This document shows positions 43,655 through 51,488 of a stretch of 64,000 nucleotides of DNA, piece after piece. The stretch is from contig NZ_JAGGKH010000004.1 of the NCBI RefSeq assembly GCF_017873565.1, forward strand, positions 1 through 64,000, given 5' to 3'. This stretch comes from Lederbergia galactosidilytica. Lineage in GTDB: Bacteria; Bacillota; Bacilli; Bacillales; Bacillaceae_C. The notes under the pieces were generated by a model. The model worked only from the letters and a program-made list of their open reading frames with translations, ran no database searches and was not told the origin of the DNA. A program made the position numbers and the translations under genes. Each line of letters starts with the position of its first letter. Position 1 is the stretch's first letter.

Positions 43655-44824
43655 ATGGAAACAAAAAGAGCTTTACCCATTCTATTTGCTGTTATGTTTC
43701 TTGTCATGGTCGGATTTGGAATTATTATCCCTGTCCTTCCTTTTTACGCAGAAGATTTAGGAGCTAGCCCTACACAATTAGGTTTATTAATGGCTGTTTA
43801 TTCTCTTATGCAGTTATTATTTTCACCGATTTGGGGGAAAATTTCCGATCGTATCGGCCGCAAGCCAGTTATGATGATTGGGATTTTCGGACTAGCCATC
43901 TCCTTCTTTTTAATGGCCTTCGCCACTAAACTTTGGATGCTATTTGCTGCAAGAATTATTGGTGGACTATTATCATCAGCAAATATGCCTACTGTAACAG
44001 CTTATGTAGCAGATATTACCTCTCCTGAAGATCGTGGCAAGGGAATGGGTGTTGTAGGAGCTTCGGTTGGTTTGGGTTTTATTCTAGGACCAGCTATTGG
44101 CGGAGTTTTTTCAGAGTCTAATTTAAGTACACCTTTCTTACTTTCTGGGGTTTCCTCCTTGATTACATTCTTCCTCGTTGGATTCATCCTTCGGGAATCA
44201 CTTCCTGCTGAAAAGAGGGGAATGGAATCAGGAAAGAAAGAATCTATGTTTAAAGCATTAAATGGTCCCATTTCAATTCTCTTTATACTACAATTGTTTG
44301 TTTCTTTATCTATGGCTGGTCTTGAAGCGACTTTTGCTTATTTTGCTGCTAAAAAGGCAGGTCTAGGAACTGTTCAACTCGGGTATCTCTTTATGATTAT
44401 GGGGCTTGCTGGCGCAATCGTTCAAGGTGGCCTAGTAGGTAGATTAACGAAGAAATACGGCGAAGGAGCTGTGATCCAACTTGGAATTATCATCTCCGCA
44501 ATTGGCTTCGGACTCATCTTACTAATTGATAGCTTTACAACAGCCGCCATTTACTTAACAATATTCGGAATTGGAAATGGTGTGATTCGCCCAAGTGTAT
44601 CAGCCCTACTAACCAAAACATCAACAACAGGGCATGGGAATACGACTGGATTATTATCTTCCTTCGATTCCATTGGCCGGATTATAGGGCCGCCATTAGG
44701 TGGTTGGCTCTTTAAAACAGCGACTGGGTTACCGTATATCTCTGGATTGATTTTATCCGTTATCGCATTAATTCTATATCAAGCTTATAAAACGGCTATT
44801 TCCAAAAAGACATTAGGAATGTAA
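43655..44824 (+). CDS. MFS transporter (TetA-like multidrug efflux family)
   Basis: This 389-residue transporter has 12 membrane helices. Motif A between helices 2 and 3 is GKISDRIGRKPVM, motif C in helix 5 is GASVGLGFILGPAIGG, and FGIIIPVLPFYAEDLGA is near the N-terminus. It belongs to the DHA1 drug:proton antiporters (TetA/NorA/Bmr type). The exported compound is unknown, and tetracycline resistance should not be assumed. I chose ATG at 43655 because GGAGTGAG lies 7 bases upstream; the GTG at 43643 overlaps that site. No regulator is adjacent. Confidence 0.88.
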   Translation: METKRALPILFAVMFLVMVGFGIIIPVLPFYAEDLGASPTQLGLLMAVYSLMQLLFSPIWGKISDRIGRKPVMMIGIFGLAISFFLMAFATKLWMLFAARIIGGLLSSANMPTVTAYVADITSPEDRGKGMGVVGASVGLGFILGPAIGGVFSESNLSTPFLLSGVSSLITFFLVGFILRESLPAEKRGMESGKKESMFKALNGPISILFILQLFVSLSMAGLEATFAYFAAKKAGLGTVQLGYLFMIMGLAGAIVQGGLVGRLTKKYGEGAVIQLGIIISAIGFGLILLIDSFTTAAIYLTIFGIGNGVIRPSVSALLTKTSTTGHGNTTGLLSSFDSIGRIIGPPLGGWLFKTATGLPYISGLILSVIALILYQAYKTAISKKTLGM

Positions 44825-45177
44825 ATAGGTCTTCTTAGAACTCTACAGGAGCCATTTATCTATAAAGTGGCTGGGGGCATAACTAATATATTCACTAAAG
44901 ACGAACAATGCACTCCCCTCACTCCTGCGGAAGGTCAGCGTTAAGGTGTCGAGTAAGATCGCGAAATAGGTTTCAGGATGGAAGAGCTCAGAGCGCAACA
45001 TCGTGTTGGTCTGAAGCTTACCAGCCGTCCACAGAAACAATGTAACCCCAAAAATTAGGCTTTGTCCTCTACTTTTGGGGTTACATTCAAAAATGAAGCA
45101 TATTATGGGGCGAGTTATATCCACATAGCAGTTTATTTTTTCTTTAGTGAGAGCGCCTTTGTCCCGATCTCCATTTT
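44825..45177. other. Intergenic region with a partial repeat and a hairpin
   Basis: This holds a partial copy of the GAGGCTGGGA repeat at 44868-44920 (GGCTGGGGGCATAACTAA, then GACGAACAAT, also present in copy 3). The hairpin at 45041-45085 is listed separately. No gene is seen. Confidence 0.5.
45041..45085. terminator. 13-bp perfect inverted repeat, probable terminator
   Basis: TGTAACCCCAAAA (45041-45053) and TTTTGGGGTTACA (45073-45085) are perfect inverted repeats with a 19-base loop. Tails are only moderately T-rich. It lies between the convergent MFS and yxlG-like genes and may terminate both. Confidence 0.55.
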
Positions 45178-45957
45178 TTAATATCGTTCATAGCGTTTAA
45201 ATGAATAGACAGTGAATAAAAATAAACCGATCAGTAACATTAGGCTTGCGATAATCATCAGCGTTAGTGAATCCCCCCATATCCCTCCTGTTAATAAATA
45301 CTCGCTCGCCTGACTTTGAGCATTAGCGGGACTCCATTCCATATATTTCGGGAAAAGAGAGCTACCAAGTGATAAAACTGCCAATACCACCACACTTACA
45401 CCAGCAATTCCTCCTACATTTTTCAAAAGCGTTCCAGTCAGCAATGTTATCGTTAAAACAAATAGAATCCATAGACTATAAATAAAAAGACTTCCTAAAA
45501 ATGCCTTTATCTCGACTCGCTCAAACAGTAAATTCGTATAATAATAGGAGAGACTATAGCCTACTACAAAAGAAAATAAGAGGATGATCGCATTAGACAC
45601 CCATTTACTTATGATATATTGAAAGGCTTGGACAGGACGAACCATCACAAGTGAAAGAGCCCCACTATTTCTCTCATGAGCGATACTGCCCATTACACTC
45701 AAAACAAAAATGGCTGTCCCGATAATCCCTAACTGTCCGAGCGTACCTGCCAACACCTCTCCCCCAGTAGGAACAGGGATTTCAATCACCGTGCCCTCCG
45801 GAAGATTACCGGCCATGTCTAAAATTTGCGGCATATAATATTGACTAATAGGTTGTGAGATCGCTAATAAGCTAATCACCACCGGAAGCCATATCCATTT
45901 TTTATCTCGCCACGCTTCTATCCAATCTTTTTGTACTAATGTTAGGAATACATTCAT
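45178..45957 (-). CDS. yxlG: ABC-2 type transporter permease (YxlG-like), SigY operon
   Basis: This 259-residue membrane protein has six helices and an N-terminal cytoplasmic segment (VQKDWIEAWRDKKW) typical of ABC-2 permeases. It overlaps the start of the preceding ATPase-gene stop by 4 bases, so the two work as one transporter. By position it is the last gene of the sigY-yxlCDEFG set. In B. subtilis this operon is linked to a toxic peptide, and the transporter is thought to export or protect against it. The substrate is not shown by the sequence. Confidence 0.8.
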   Translation of the reverse strand: MNVFLTLVQKDWIEAWRDKKWIWLPVVISLLAISQPISQYYMPQILDMAGNLPEGTVIEIPVPTGGEVLAGTLGQLGIIGTAIFVLSVMGSIAHERNSGALSLVMVRPVQAFQYIISKWVSNAIILLFSFVVGYSLSYYYTNLLFERVEIKAFLGSLFIYSLWILFVLTITLLTGTLLKNVGGIAGVSVVVLAVLSLGSSLFPKYMEWSPANAQSQASEYLLTGGIWGDSLTLMIIASLMLLIGLFLFTVYSFKRYERY

Positions 45958-46841
45958 TGATTGACCACCTCCATATACGCCTCCTCTAATGAATAACTTT
46001 TCTGTTCAAAGCGGATAATAGTAAACTGATCCTTCAGACAATCTGCTAAAAGAAGATCTCGACCTTTATCATGGTTAAAGGTGAATTCTGCGGCATTAGG
46101 AGATAAAAAGTGGATATTTTGGAGATAACTTTTACTCGGAAGCCAATTTGTCAGGTTTTCCGATACTTCCAAAGCGAAGGTATCTGTCTGCTGTATGTTC
46201 CTTAAATCCACTAAAGAACCCGTCCATTTCATGCGCCCATCTTTCAGCATCACTATTTGATCACACACTTGTTCAGCATCATGAAGCACATGGGTTGAAA
46301 ATAAAATTGCCATGCTTTTCTTTAATTCCTGCATAATCTTTAATACATCGCGACGGCCTTCAGGATCTAAAGCAGATACAGGCTCATCTAAAATCAATAA
46401 CTTTGGTTCATGGACCATTGCCTGCGCTAATCCTAACCGTTGTTTCATCCCTCCAGAAAAACCGCCAATTCGCTTGTTTTTTACTTCTTCCAATCCAACA
46501 AATGCTAGCATTTCCTCACTATTTTGTTTCCGTTTGTTTGTCGAAAGTCCAGAAAGTTTCCCGGCAAAATCTAGATACTCTGTCGCCGTCATCCATGGAG
46601 GAAAAGCCGGATATTGGGGCAAATATCCTAACTCAAAGCGATTAATTTCAGGCTTCCCTAAAAATTGAATTGTGCCTGCTGTAGGTCGTAAAAGTCCAGC
46701 TAACATGTTTAAAGTTGTTGTTTTTCCTGAACCATTTGGTCCTAAAAGTGCAACACATTGATTGTTTGCAATGGTAAAGGACAACCCCTCTATGGCCATT
46801 TGATTTTTATACTTTTTTCTAAGTTGATGAACAGTAAGCAA
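45954..46841 (-). CDS. yxlF: ABC transporter ATP-binding protein (YxlF-like), SigY operon
   Basis: This 295-residue ATPase has Walker A LGPNGSGKTTTLN, Q-loop YLPQYPAFP, signature FSGGMKQRLGLAQ, Walker B LLILDEPVSALDP and switch STHVLHDAEQ. The C-terminal 80 residues resemble those of ABC-2 exporters of the NatA/YxlF group. It pairs with the permease encoded immediately downstream, whose ATG overlaps its stop. The ATG at 46841 follows GGAGGGGAGAGC. It stands 14 bases after the small YxlE-like gene. Confidence 0.9.
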   Translation of the reverse strand: MLTVHQLRKKYKNQMAIEGLSFTIANNQCVALLGPNGSGKTTTLNMLAGLLRPTAGTIQFLGKPEINRFELGYLPQYPAFPPWMTATEYLDFAGKLSGLSTNKRKQNSEEMLAFVGLEEVKNKRIGGFSGGMKQRLGLAQAMVHEPKLLILDEPVSALDPEGRRDVLKIMQELKKSMAILFSTHVLHDAEQVCDQIVMLKDGRMKWTGSLVDLRNIQQTDTFALEVSENLTNWLPSKSYLQNIHFLSPNAAEFTFNHDKGRDLLLADCLKDQFTIIRFEQKSYSLEEAYMEVVNQ

Positions 46842-46855
46842 TGTGCTCTCCCCTC

Positions 46856-47044
46856 CTATTGTCTTTTTCTACCGAGAATAAAATAAAGGACAGGTCCAAT
46901 TAAGTTTATACAAACAATAATGAGGATCCATAACCATTTTGGACCATTGGTTTCCTCTTCCTTGACACAACTTACAAGCGCTACGGTCATCAAAATAAGC
47001 TGCAAGCCAATGATTGGGGCAAGTATTTCCCAAGAAATGTTCAC
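46856..47044 (-). CDS. yxlE: YxlE-like small membrane protein (PLDc_N domain)
   Basis: This 62-residue protein has two membrane helices and the PLDc_N pattern: APIIGLQLILMTVALVSCV, then GPKWLWILIIVCINLIGPVLYFILGRK. The start is GTG at 47044, with AGGAGG 9 bases upstream. A frame extending to 47179 would add unrelated residues overlapping the neighbouring gene. YxlD and YxlE of B. subtilis are negative regulators of SigY activity, so this protein probably helps hold SigY inactive at the membrane. It is co-transcribed with the genes on both sides. Confidence 0.8.
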   Translation of the reverse strand: MNISWEILAPIIGLQLILMTVALVSCVKEEETNGPKWLWILIIVCINLIGPVLYFILGRKRQ

Positions 47045-47048
47045 TTTA

Positions 47049-47255
47049 CTAGTCCTCCTTTTTTCCTTTTCTGCGAGATGGTCGAATAACAAAGAAATAA
47101 TAAAAAATGGTTGGGCATGGAAATTGTAGAAGTCCCAATATTCCCCAAACCCAAGCGTAGGATCCTTTTTTCTTGGCATCGATAAATAACAAAATACTTT
47201 GGGTAAGTAGAATCGGCGAAACGAGCAAGAGAATAAGCAACTTTTCAGAGTTCAT
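47049..47255 (-). CDS. yxlD: YxlD-like small membrane protein
   Basis: This 68-residue protein has two hydrophobic segments (LLILLLVSPILLTQSILLF and WVWGILGLLQFPCPTIFYYFFV) separated by DAKKKGSY, and a strongly basic tail (RPSRRKGKKED). The ATG at 47255 is preceded by GATGAGGTG. A longer frame to 47420 overlaps yxlC and is not credible. It overlaps the end of the YxlC-like gene by 11 bases. Position and size match YxlD, a negative regulator of SigY. Confidence 0.75.
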   Translation of the reverse strand: MNSEKLLILLLVSPILLTQSILLFIDAKKKGSYAWVWGILGLLQFPCPTIFYYFFVIRPSRRKGKKED

Positions 47256-47580
47256 AATCAGACACCTCATCTCGCTTTTTGCGTCGCTTTTTTTCCACAA
47301 TAAACATGATCGGCAACCCACAAATAAGCAATCCTTGCATCCAAATAAAAATGGAGGTAAGTTTAAATGCCAGCACGCTATAAGAAGTGAGTATGAATAA
47401 GGCCGTGATGAGAAAAGCAATCAGTTCTCGCCGAAAGGCGCGCTTGCGCCTTGTTTTAAAATTCTGGAGAACCTGTATCATATGTGCTTGCTCCGGAACT
47501 TTTGCCTCAAACGGCTTTTCTAGCTTTTCTAAATCTTGTTTAAATCGAGAAAGCCACTCTTGCTCTCGGGAATCTTTCAT
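47245..47580 (-). CDS. yxlC: YxlC-like protein (putative SigY anti-sigma component)
   Basis: This 111-residue protein has a charged cytoplasmic N-terminus (about 1-45, WLSRFKQDLEKLEKPFEAKVPEQ), two membrane helices (about 48-66 and 72-92) and a basic C-terminal tail. The pattern fits YxlC, encoded directly after sigY in B. subtilis. The ATG at 47580 is adjacent to the sigY stop codon, so the genes are translationally coupled, as expected for a sigma factor and its inhibitor. The zinc-binding anti-sigma HxxxCxxC motif is absent. Confidence 0.78.
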   Translation of the reverse strand: MKDSREQEWLSRFKQDLEKLEKPFEAKVPEQAHMIQVLQNFKTRRKRAFRRELIAFLITALFILTSYSVLAFKLTSIFIWMQGLLICGLPIMFIVEKKRRKKRDEVSDYEL

Positions 47581-48111
47581 TCACGACCACTCCTTCCGAA
47601 TTTTCTTCATACCATGATGAACTCGTGTTTTAACTGTACCTTCTTTTAAGCCAAGCATCTGAGCAATTTCTTTATACGTGTAACCATAAAAGTGTCGTAA
47701 AAGAATCGGGGTTCGGATCGTTGGGTCTAGCATTGCAAATTGCGCCATATATTCCGTCCATTCAAAACCATCTATCGTTACATTCCATCGCATTTTTCTG
47801 ATCGCTTCAGCCTGTAATTTTTCTTGTCTTTTTCGGTCTCGCTTTGTCTTCCGTTGATGGTCAATAAATAATCTTGACGCAATAGAAATGAACCATGTTG
47901 ATAATTTCGATTCACCTTTAAAACTGGAGAAATGAATATAGGCCTTAAGCATTGTCTCTTGCATCAAATCTTCTGCCAAATCGGGGTCAAGACTTACTTT
48001 TACTAGGTATTTATAAACAAATTGATAATGCGTTTGGAAAAGTTGAGTGAAGGCCTCATCACTCCCCTTTATTGCCGCTTGTATCAATCGCTTTTCATCT
48101 CTCTCATTCAA
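47581..48111 (-). CDS. sigY: ECF-type RNA polymerase sigma factor SigY
   Basis: This 176-residue sigma factor has region 2 (about 15-85, [53 protein letters not shown]) and region 4 (about 120-175, [41 protein letters not shown]). Length, sequence style and the following yxlCDEFG genes match B. subtilis SigY. The start is TTG at 48111 with GGGGG upstream. The promoter at 48149-48174 has an ECF-type motif, so it probably transcribes its own operon. Confidence 0.9.
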   Translation of the reverse strand: MNERDEKRLIQAAIKGSDEAFTQLFQTHYQFVYKYLVKVSLDPDLAEDLMQETMLKAYIHFSSFKGESKLSTWFISIASRLFIDHQRKTKRDRKRQEKLQAEAIRKMRWNVTIDGFEWTEYMAQFAMLDPTIRTPILLRHFYGYTYKEIAQMLGLKEGTVKTRVHHGMKKIRKEWS

Positions 48112-48148
48112 TAGAAGCCCATCCCCCTTTTGACCGTTCTATAGATTG

Positions 48149-48174
48149 GACGTTCCAGATTGTTAAAACGTTCA
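48149..48174 (-). promoter_or_regulatory. ECF-type promoter of the sigY operon (TGAACG-N16-CGTC)
   Basis: The minus strand reads TGAACG (48174-48169), a 16-bp spacer, then CGTC (48152-48149), 38 bp before the sigY start. This agrees with the autoregulatory SigY promoter pattern that I recall from B. subtilis. An AT-rich tract lies just upstream, as is common for ECF promoters. Confidence 0.75.
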
Positions 48175-48239
48175 TTTTTTTAAAAAGTTTTTTGACCAGA
48201 TTGGGATTTATTAACCGTGATACAAAAACTCTTTGCTGA

Positions 48240-48548
48240 CGCAAAGAGTTTCCGAACGTGGAAAAGTGAGGAACCTCTGCATGAAAGCCAAGGAACCAGG
48301 AATATGCCACATTCGTTTCAAGTTCCTTGATTGTCTGGCGCATGGAACGGATGCCGAACGTATACTGAATGGATGTCATCTTGATCAGTACGACAGGATC
48401 TATGCAGGGTCTCCCAATGGTTAGATAAAGGAGAAATCAATAGCCGCATCCAGTTTGCGCACCAGATGGTCTAGAGGAACCAACTTCTCTATTGTCAGCA
48501 TTTCCAGCTGTTCGCGTTCATTAATTTGATTCTTCGTCATCATATCCA
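48240..48548 (-). pseudogene. Remnant of an IS1182-family transposase (N-terminal fragment)
   Basis: The minus strand encodes, in two frames, a recognisable start of an IS1182-type transposase. From 48548 it reads NQINEREQLEMLTIEKLVP and then DHLVRKLDAAIDFSFI followed by a stop. After a deletion and frame change come GRPCIDPVVLIKM, IQYTFGIRSMRQTIKE and VPHFSTFG. The usual length is about 450-500 residues; only about 100 are left. The end is cut at the hairpin copy near 48240. It is a dead element. Confidence 0.85.
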
Positions 48549-48576
48549 TCACCTCATTCAGTTAATAGGAAACACG

Positions 48577-48710
48577 TTGATTGGAGCGGAGAGCGGCGAC
48601 TCTAGCGGGAACAGCGCGAGCTGAAGACCCTGGACTGAGCGCAGCGAGGGAAGCGGCTGAAGCCGTGCCCGCGGAAAGCGTCCGCTCGCAGCGGAAATCG
48701 ACCTTTCTAG
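48577..48710. repeat. GC-rich intergenic repeat-like segment
   Basis: This block is much richer in G and C than the surroundings, with repeated words such as AGCGG and GCGGAAA and the phrase GGGAACAGCGCGAGCTGAAG. Similar GC-rich intergenic segments are found in other Bacillaceae. Short hairpins are possible (CCGCGGAAAGCG). No gene is seen. It lies inside the region framed by the two 26-bp hairpins. Confidence 0.5.
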
Positions 48711-48737
48711 CTTTATCTCTATTTTAAAAGAAAAAAA

Positions 48738-48776
48738 CTGTAGGCAAACATCAAAATTCATGGTGTTTGTCTACAG
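48738..48776 (-). terminator. Second hairpin after the aminotransferase gene
   Basis: CTGTAGACAAACACC pairs with GATGTTTGCCTACAG on the minus strand, with two mismatches, followed by a run of seven T. It lies just downstream of the second 26-bp hairpin and may be the main terminator of the aminotransferase transcript. Confidence 0.7.
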
Positions 48777-48810
48777 TCTGAAACTCTTTGCTGACGCAAA
48801 GAGTTTTTCA

Positions 48811-49974
48811 TTAGAATAAATTTAATTTCTCGATTCGACGAACAGCTTCTCTTAGCCTTTCTTCCTCAACTAACAAGCCGACTCGTACATACCCTTCACC
48901 AAATTCGCCAAAACCATTACCCGGAGCGACTGCTACGTCGGCTTTTTCCAATAATAAATCGGCAAATCCCTCACTCGTGTAACCATTAGCTACGGGAAGC
49001 CAAGCAAAGAAAGAACCTTGTGGTGCCGTTACGTCCCAACCAATACGATGGCATTCTTCTGTAAGAGCGTTACGACGCTGTTCATACAAAGCGACCAATT
49101 CCGCAACACATTCTTGCGAGCCCGATAAAGCTGCAGCGGCGGCATGCTGCACAGCTGGGAACAAACTAACAAAAAGATGATCCTGAATCAAATTGATCGC
49201 CTCAATGATATCCGCATTTCCAACCGCAAAACCAACACGCCACCCTGCCATATTATATGTCTTAGATAAAGTATACATTTCAACGCCAACATCCTTGGCC
49301 CCTTCGGCTTGCAGAAAACTAATCGGTTTTTTGCCATCAAAACCTATTGCTCCATAAGCAAAATCGTGAGAAACAGCGACGTTGTGTTCCTTCGCAAACG
49401 CTACGGTTTTTTCAAAGAAAGTTAAATCTGCTACAGCTCCTGTTGGGTTATTCGGATAATTGATATACAGGAGTTTTGCCCGTTCTTTGGCTTGTTCAGA
49501 AAGTGCAGCATAGTCAGGCAAATATTTATTTTTCTCAATTAACGGCATCGTTTCAAATTGAACGTCTGCTAATTTCACCCCAGATAAATAATCTGGATAA
49601 CCAGGATCAGGTAATAACATTAGGTCACCTGGATCTAAAAGCGCTAATGGCAATTCCACTAAACCAATTTTAGTTCCAAAGAGAATGGCCACTTCTGTTT
49701 CAGCATCAATATCTACGTTATATTCTCGCTTATAAAAGTCTGCAGCTACAGTTTTTAATTCCTTTAAGCCTCTAAAAGGGGAATATTTATGATTTATTGG
49801 ATCTTCTGCTGATTTTTGTAGAGCCTTTACAATATGAGGAGGTGTCGGTTGATCCGGATTCCCTTGCCCTAAATTAATAATATCTCTCCCTTCCGCCTTA
49901 GCTTTTTCTACCTTTTGTACAAGTGCAGCAAAAAACTGTTCGGGAAGAGTTCTCATTTTGCGTGAAAGTTTCAT
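48811..49974 (-). CDS. Pyridoxal-phosphate aminotransferase, MtnE-like (methionine aminotransferase)
   Basis: This 387-residue aminotransferase is of fold type I, class I/II. Key parts are INLGQGNPDQPTPPHIV near residue 35, YSPFRGLKELK, LLLPDPGYPDYLSG, YINYPNNPTGAVA, and the PLP lysine in TLSKTYNMAGWRVGFA (about 240). It resembles B. subtilis MtnE (YkrV), which makes methionine from 2-oxo-4-methylthiobutanoate in the methionine salvage pathway. An LL-diaminopimelate aminotransferase-like role is the main alternative. The divergent neighbour is an MtnU-like amidase and a SAM-riboswitch-controlled metNIQ follows, which supports the sulfur role. Confidence 0.78.
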   Translation of the reverse strand: MKLSRKMRTLPEQFFAALVQKVEKAKAEGRDIINLGQGNPDQPTPPHIVKALQKSAEDPINHKYSPFRGLKELKTVAADFYKREYNVDIDAETEVAILFGTKIGLVELPLALLDPGDLMLLPDPGYPDYLSGVKLADVQFETMPLIEKNKYLPDYAALSEQAKERAKLLYINYPNNPTGAVADLTFFEKTVAFAKEHNVAVSHDFAYGAIGFDGKKPISFLQAEGAKDVGVEMYTLSKTYNMAGWRVGFAVGNADIIEAINLIQDHLFVSLFPAVQHAAAAALSGSQECVAELVALYEQRRNALTEECHRIGWDVTAPQGSFFAWLPVANGYTSEGFADLLLEKADVAVAPGNGFGEFGEGYVRVGLLVEEERLREAVRRIEKLNLF

Positions 49975-50253
49975 CGTTTGACCTCATTTACATTATATTG
50001 TGGATTCAAAAAAGTGGATATAAGTGACATTGTTCTAATATTAACTTGTTCTACTATTGCAAACTCAGATAAAAACTATTACAGAACGCGTCCCCTGCAG
50101 GCTTTTGATCATTCTTAACGGAAGGTCTACCTTCGCCAACTATAAATATCAATAAGTCATTTCTACCAGATTTTTTGAACATTCTCAAATAGTTGCAATT
50201 CTAAGCCAAATCTTATAATCTTTAAGTCAACTTGTCTAGAGGAGTGATTTAAA

Positions 50254-51054
50254 ATGAAAATTGGATGCATTCAATTGGATATCGCCTTTTCTGATCCGGA
50301 AAAGAATTTCTCCCAAGTGGAAAAATGGGTTCGGGAAGCAGCGACAAAAGGTGCGGAGCTTGTTGTTTTGCCAGAGACTTGGAACACAGGCTTTGATTTA
50401 CCTCACCTCGAAGAACTAGCGGATCAAGATGGAAAAAAGACTAAAGAGCTCCTTTCCAAACTTTCGAAGGAATTGAAGATTCACATTATCGGTGGATCGG
50501 TTGCTACGAAAAAAAACGAGCAATTTTATAATACAATGTATATATACTCCAATCAGGGTGAGTTAGTAAGTGAGTATGATAAAGCTCATCTCTTCCAATT
50601 AATGGATGAACATTTATATTTGCAAGCCGGAGATGCTATGAATCGATTTTCTTTAGATAATATCGAAGCAGGCGGCGTAATTTGCTATGATATACGCTTC
50701 CCGGAATGGCTACGAGCCCATGCTCTAGCGGGTGCCAAAGTACTTTTCGTACCTGCTCAATGGCCAAAACAACGCGTGGATCATTGGAAAATTTTATTAC
50801 AAGCACGAGCGATCGAAAATCAATGTTTTGTCATTGCTGTAAATCGACGTGGTCATGATCCAAATAATGAATTTAATGGTCATTCGATGATTATTGAACC
50901 TTGGGGAAATGTCCTATGGACTGGTGCTGAGGATGAAGAACTTGCGGTGATTGATGTTGATTTTTCGATTGTAGATGAAATAAGAACCCGAATCCCCGTG
51001 TATGAAGATCGACGAACAGAATTATACAACTCCATCCTTAGTCCTAAAAATTAA
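50254..51054 (+). CDS. Carbon-nitrogen hydrolase, MtnU-like (omega-amidase type)
   Basis: This 266-residue nitrilase-superfamily enzyme has the catalytic triad Glu in VVLPETWNTGFD, Lys in SEYDKAHLFQL and Cys in GGVICYDIRFPEW. Family landmarks GGSVATKKNEQFYNT and FNGHSMIIEPWGNVL are present. B. subtilis MtnU (YkrU) is a similar protein encoded beside the methionine aminotransferase MtnE. An omega-amidase acting on 2-oxo-succinamate or 2-oxo-glutaramate would recycle the by-product of glutamine-dependent transamination. The ATG follows GAGGAGTGATTTAAA. It is divergent from the aminotransferase gene. Confidence 0.82.
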   Translation: MKIGCIQLDIAFSDPEKNFSQVEKWVREAATKGAELVVLPETWNTGFDLPHLEELADQDGKKTKELLSKLSKELKIHIIGGSVATKKNEQFYNTMYIYSNQGELVSEYDKAHLFQLMDEHLYLQAGDAMNRFSLDNIEAGGVICYDIRFPEWLRAHALAGAKVLFVPAQWPKQRVDHWKILLQARAIENQCFVIAVNRRGHDPNNEFNGHSMIIEPWGNVLWTGAEDEELAVIDVDFSIVDEIRTRIPVYEDRRTELYNSILSPKN

Positions 51055-51112
51055 TTGACAGAGTATAAAATCTAGCGTATGATTTTATCATACTTTACCA
51101 ATTACATATGGA

Positions 51113-51265
51113 ATTTATCCAGAGAGACTGAGGGAAGGGCCCTATGACGTCCGGCAACCCCTTGCATAGCAAGGAAGGTGCCAACTCCTACAGAATGTAT
51201 CCATTCTGAAAGATAAATCATTTCCTTTAATTAATGATACTCTTTCAATGGAAAGAGTTTTTTTG
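51113..51265 (+). promoter_or_regulatory. SAM-I riboswitch (S-box) with terminator, upstream of metNIQ
   Basis: The aptamer core is plain: TTATCCAGAGAGACTGAGGG, CCCTATGACGTCCGGCAACC, AAGGAAGGTGCCAACTCCTA, closed by P1 (ATTTATC at 51113 with GATAAAT at 51212). The terminator ACTCTTTC (51239-51246) pairs with GAAAGAGT (51251-51258) and is followed by a T-run. With SAM bound, transcription should end here. The metN start is 225 bases further on, a long leader for this class. Confidence 0.96.
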
Positions 51266-51488
51266 TTTTTGATAAGAAAAACGTAAGGCGCCTGGGGCTA
51301 GATTACATGGTGAGGCATCGTCAATGCTAACTTAGAAGTCGAACACCGGAATTTTGCTAGTCTTGGCAGCTGGATCTAGTATTAATCCAAATTTACTTTC
51401 TGATTCTTTAGAAAATCATCATTCCCTAACATTGTTTTTAGGAGCCATTCCACCCAGAATATACTTGATTGAAGAAAAGGTGAATGCC

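Larger units (their letters stand above)
48226..48806. repeat. Two identical 26-bp hairpin copies flanking an IS1182 remnant
   Basis: Arms AAACTCTTTGC and GCAAAGAGTTT around a TGAC loop occur at 48226-48251 and again at 48781-48806 in the same orientation. The second copy is the natural terminator position of the aminotransferase gene (stop at 48811). The first copy ends the transposase remnant. The 529 bp between the copies hold foreign-looking DNA, so insertion or recombination at the hairpin is likely. Confidence 0.75.
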
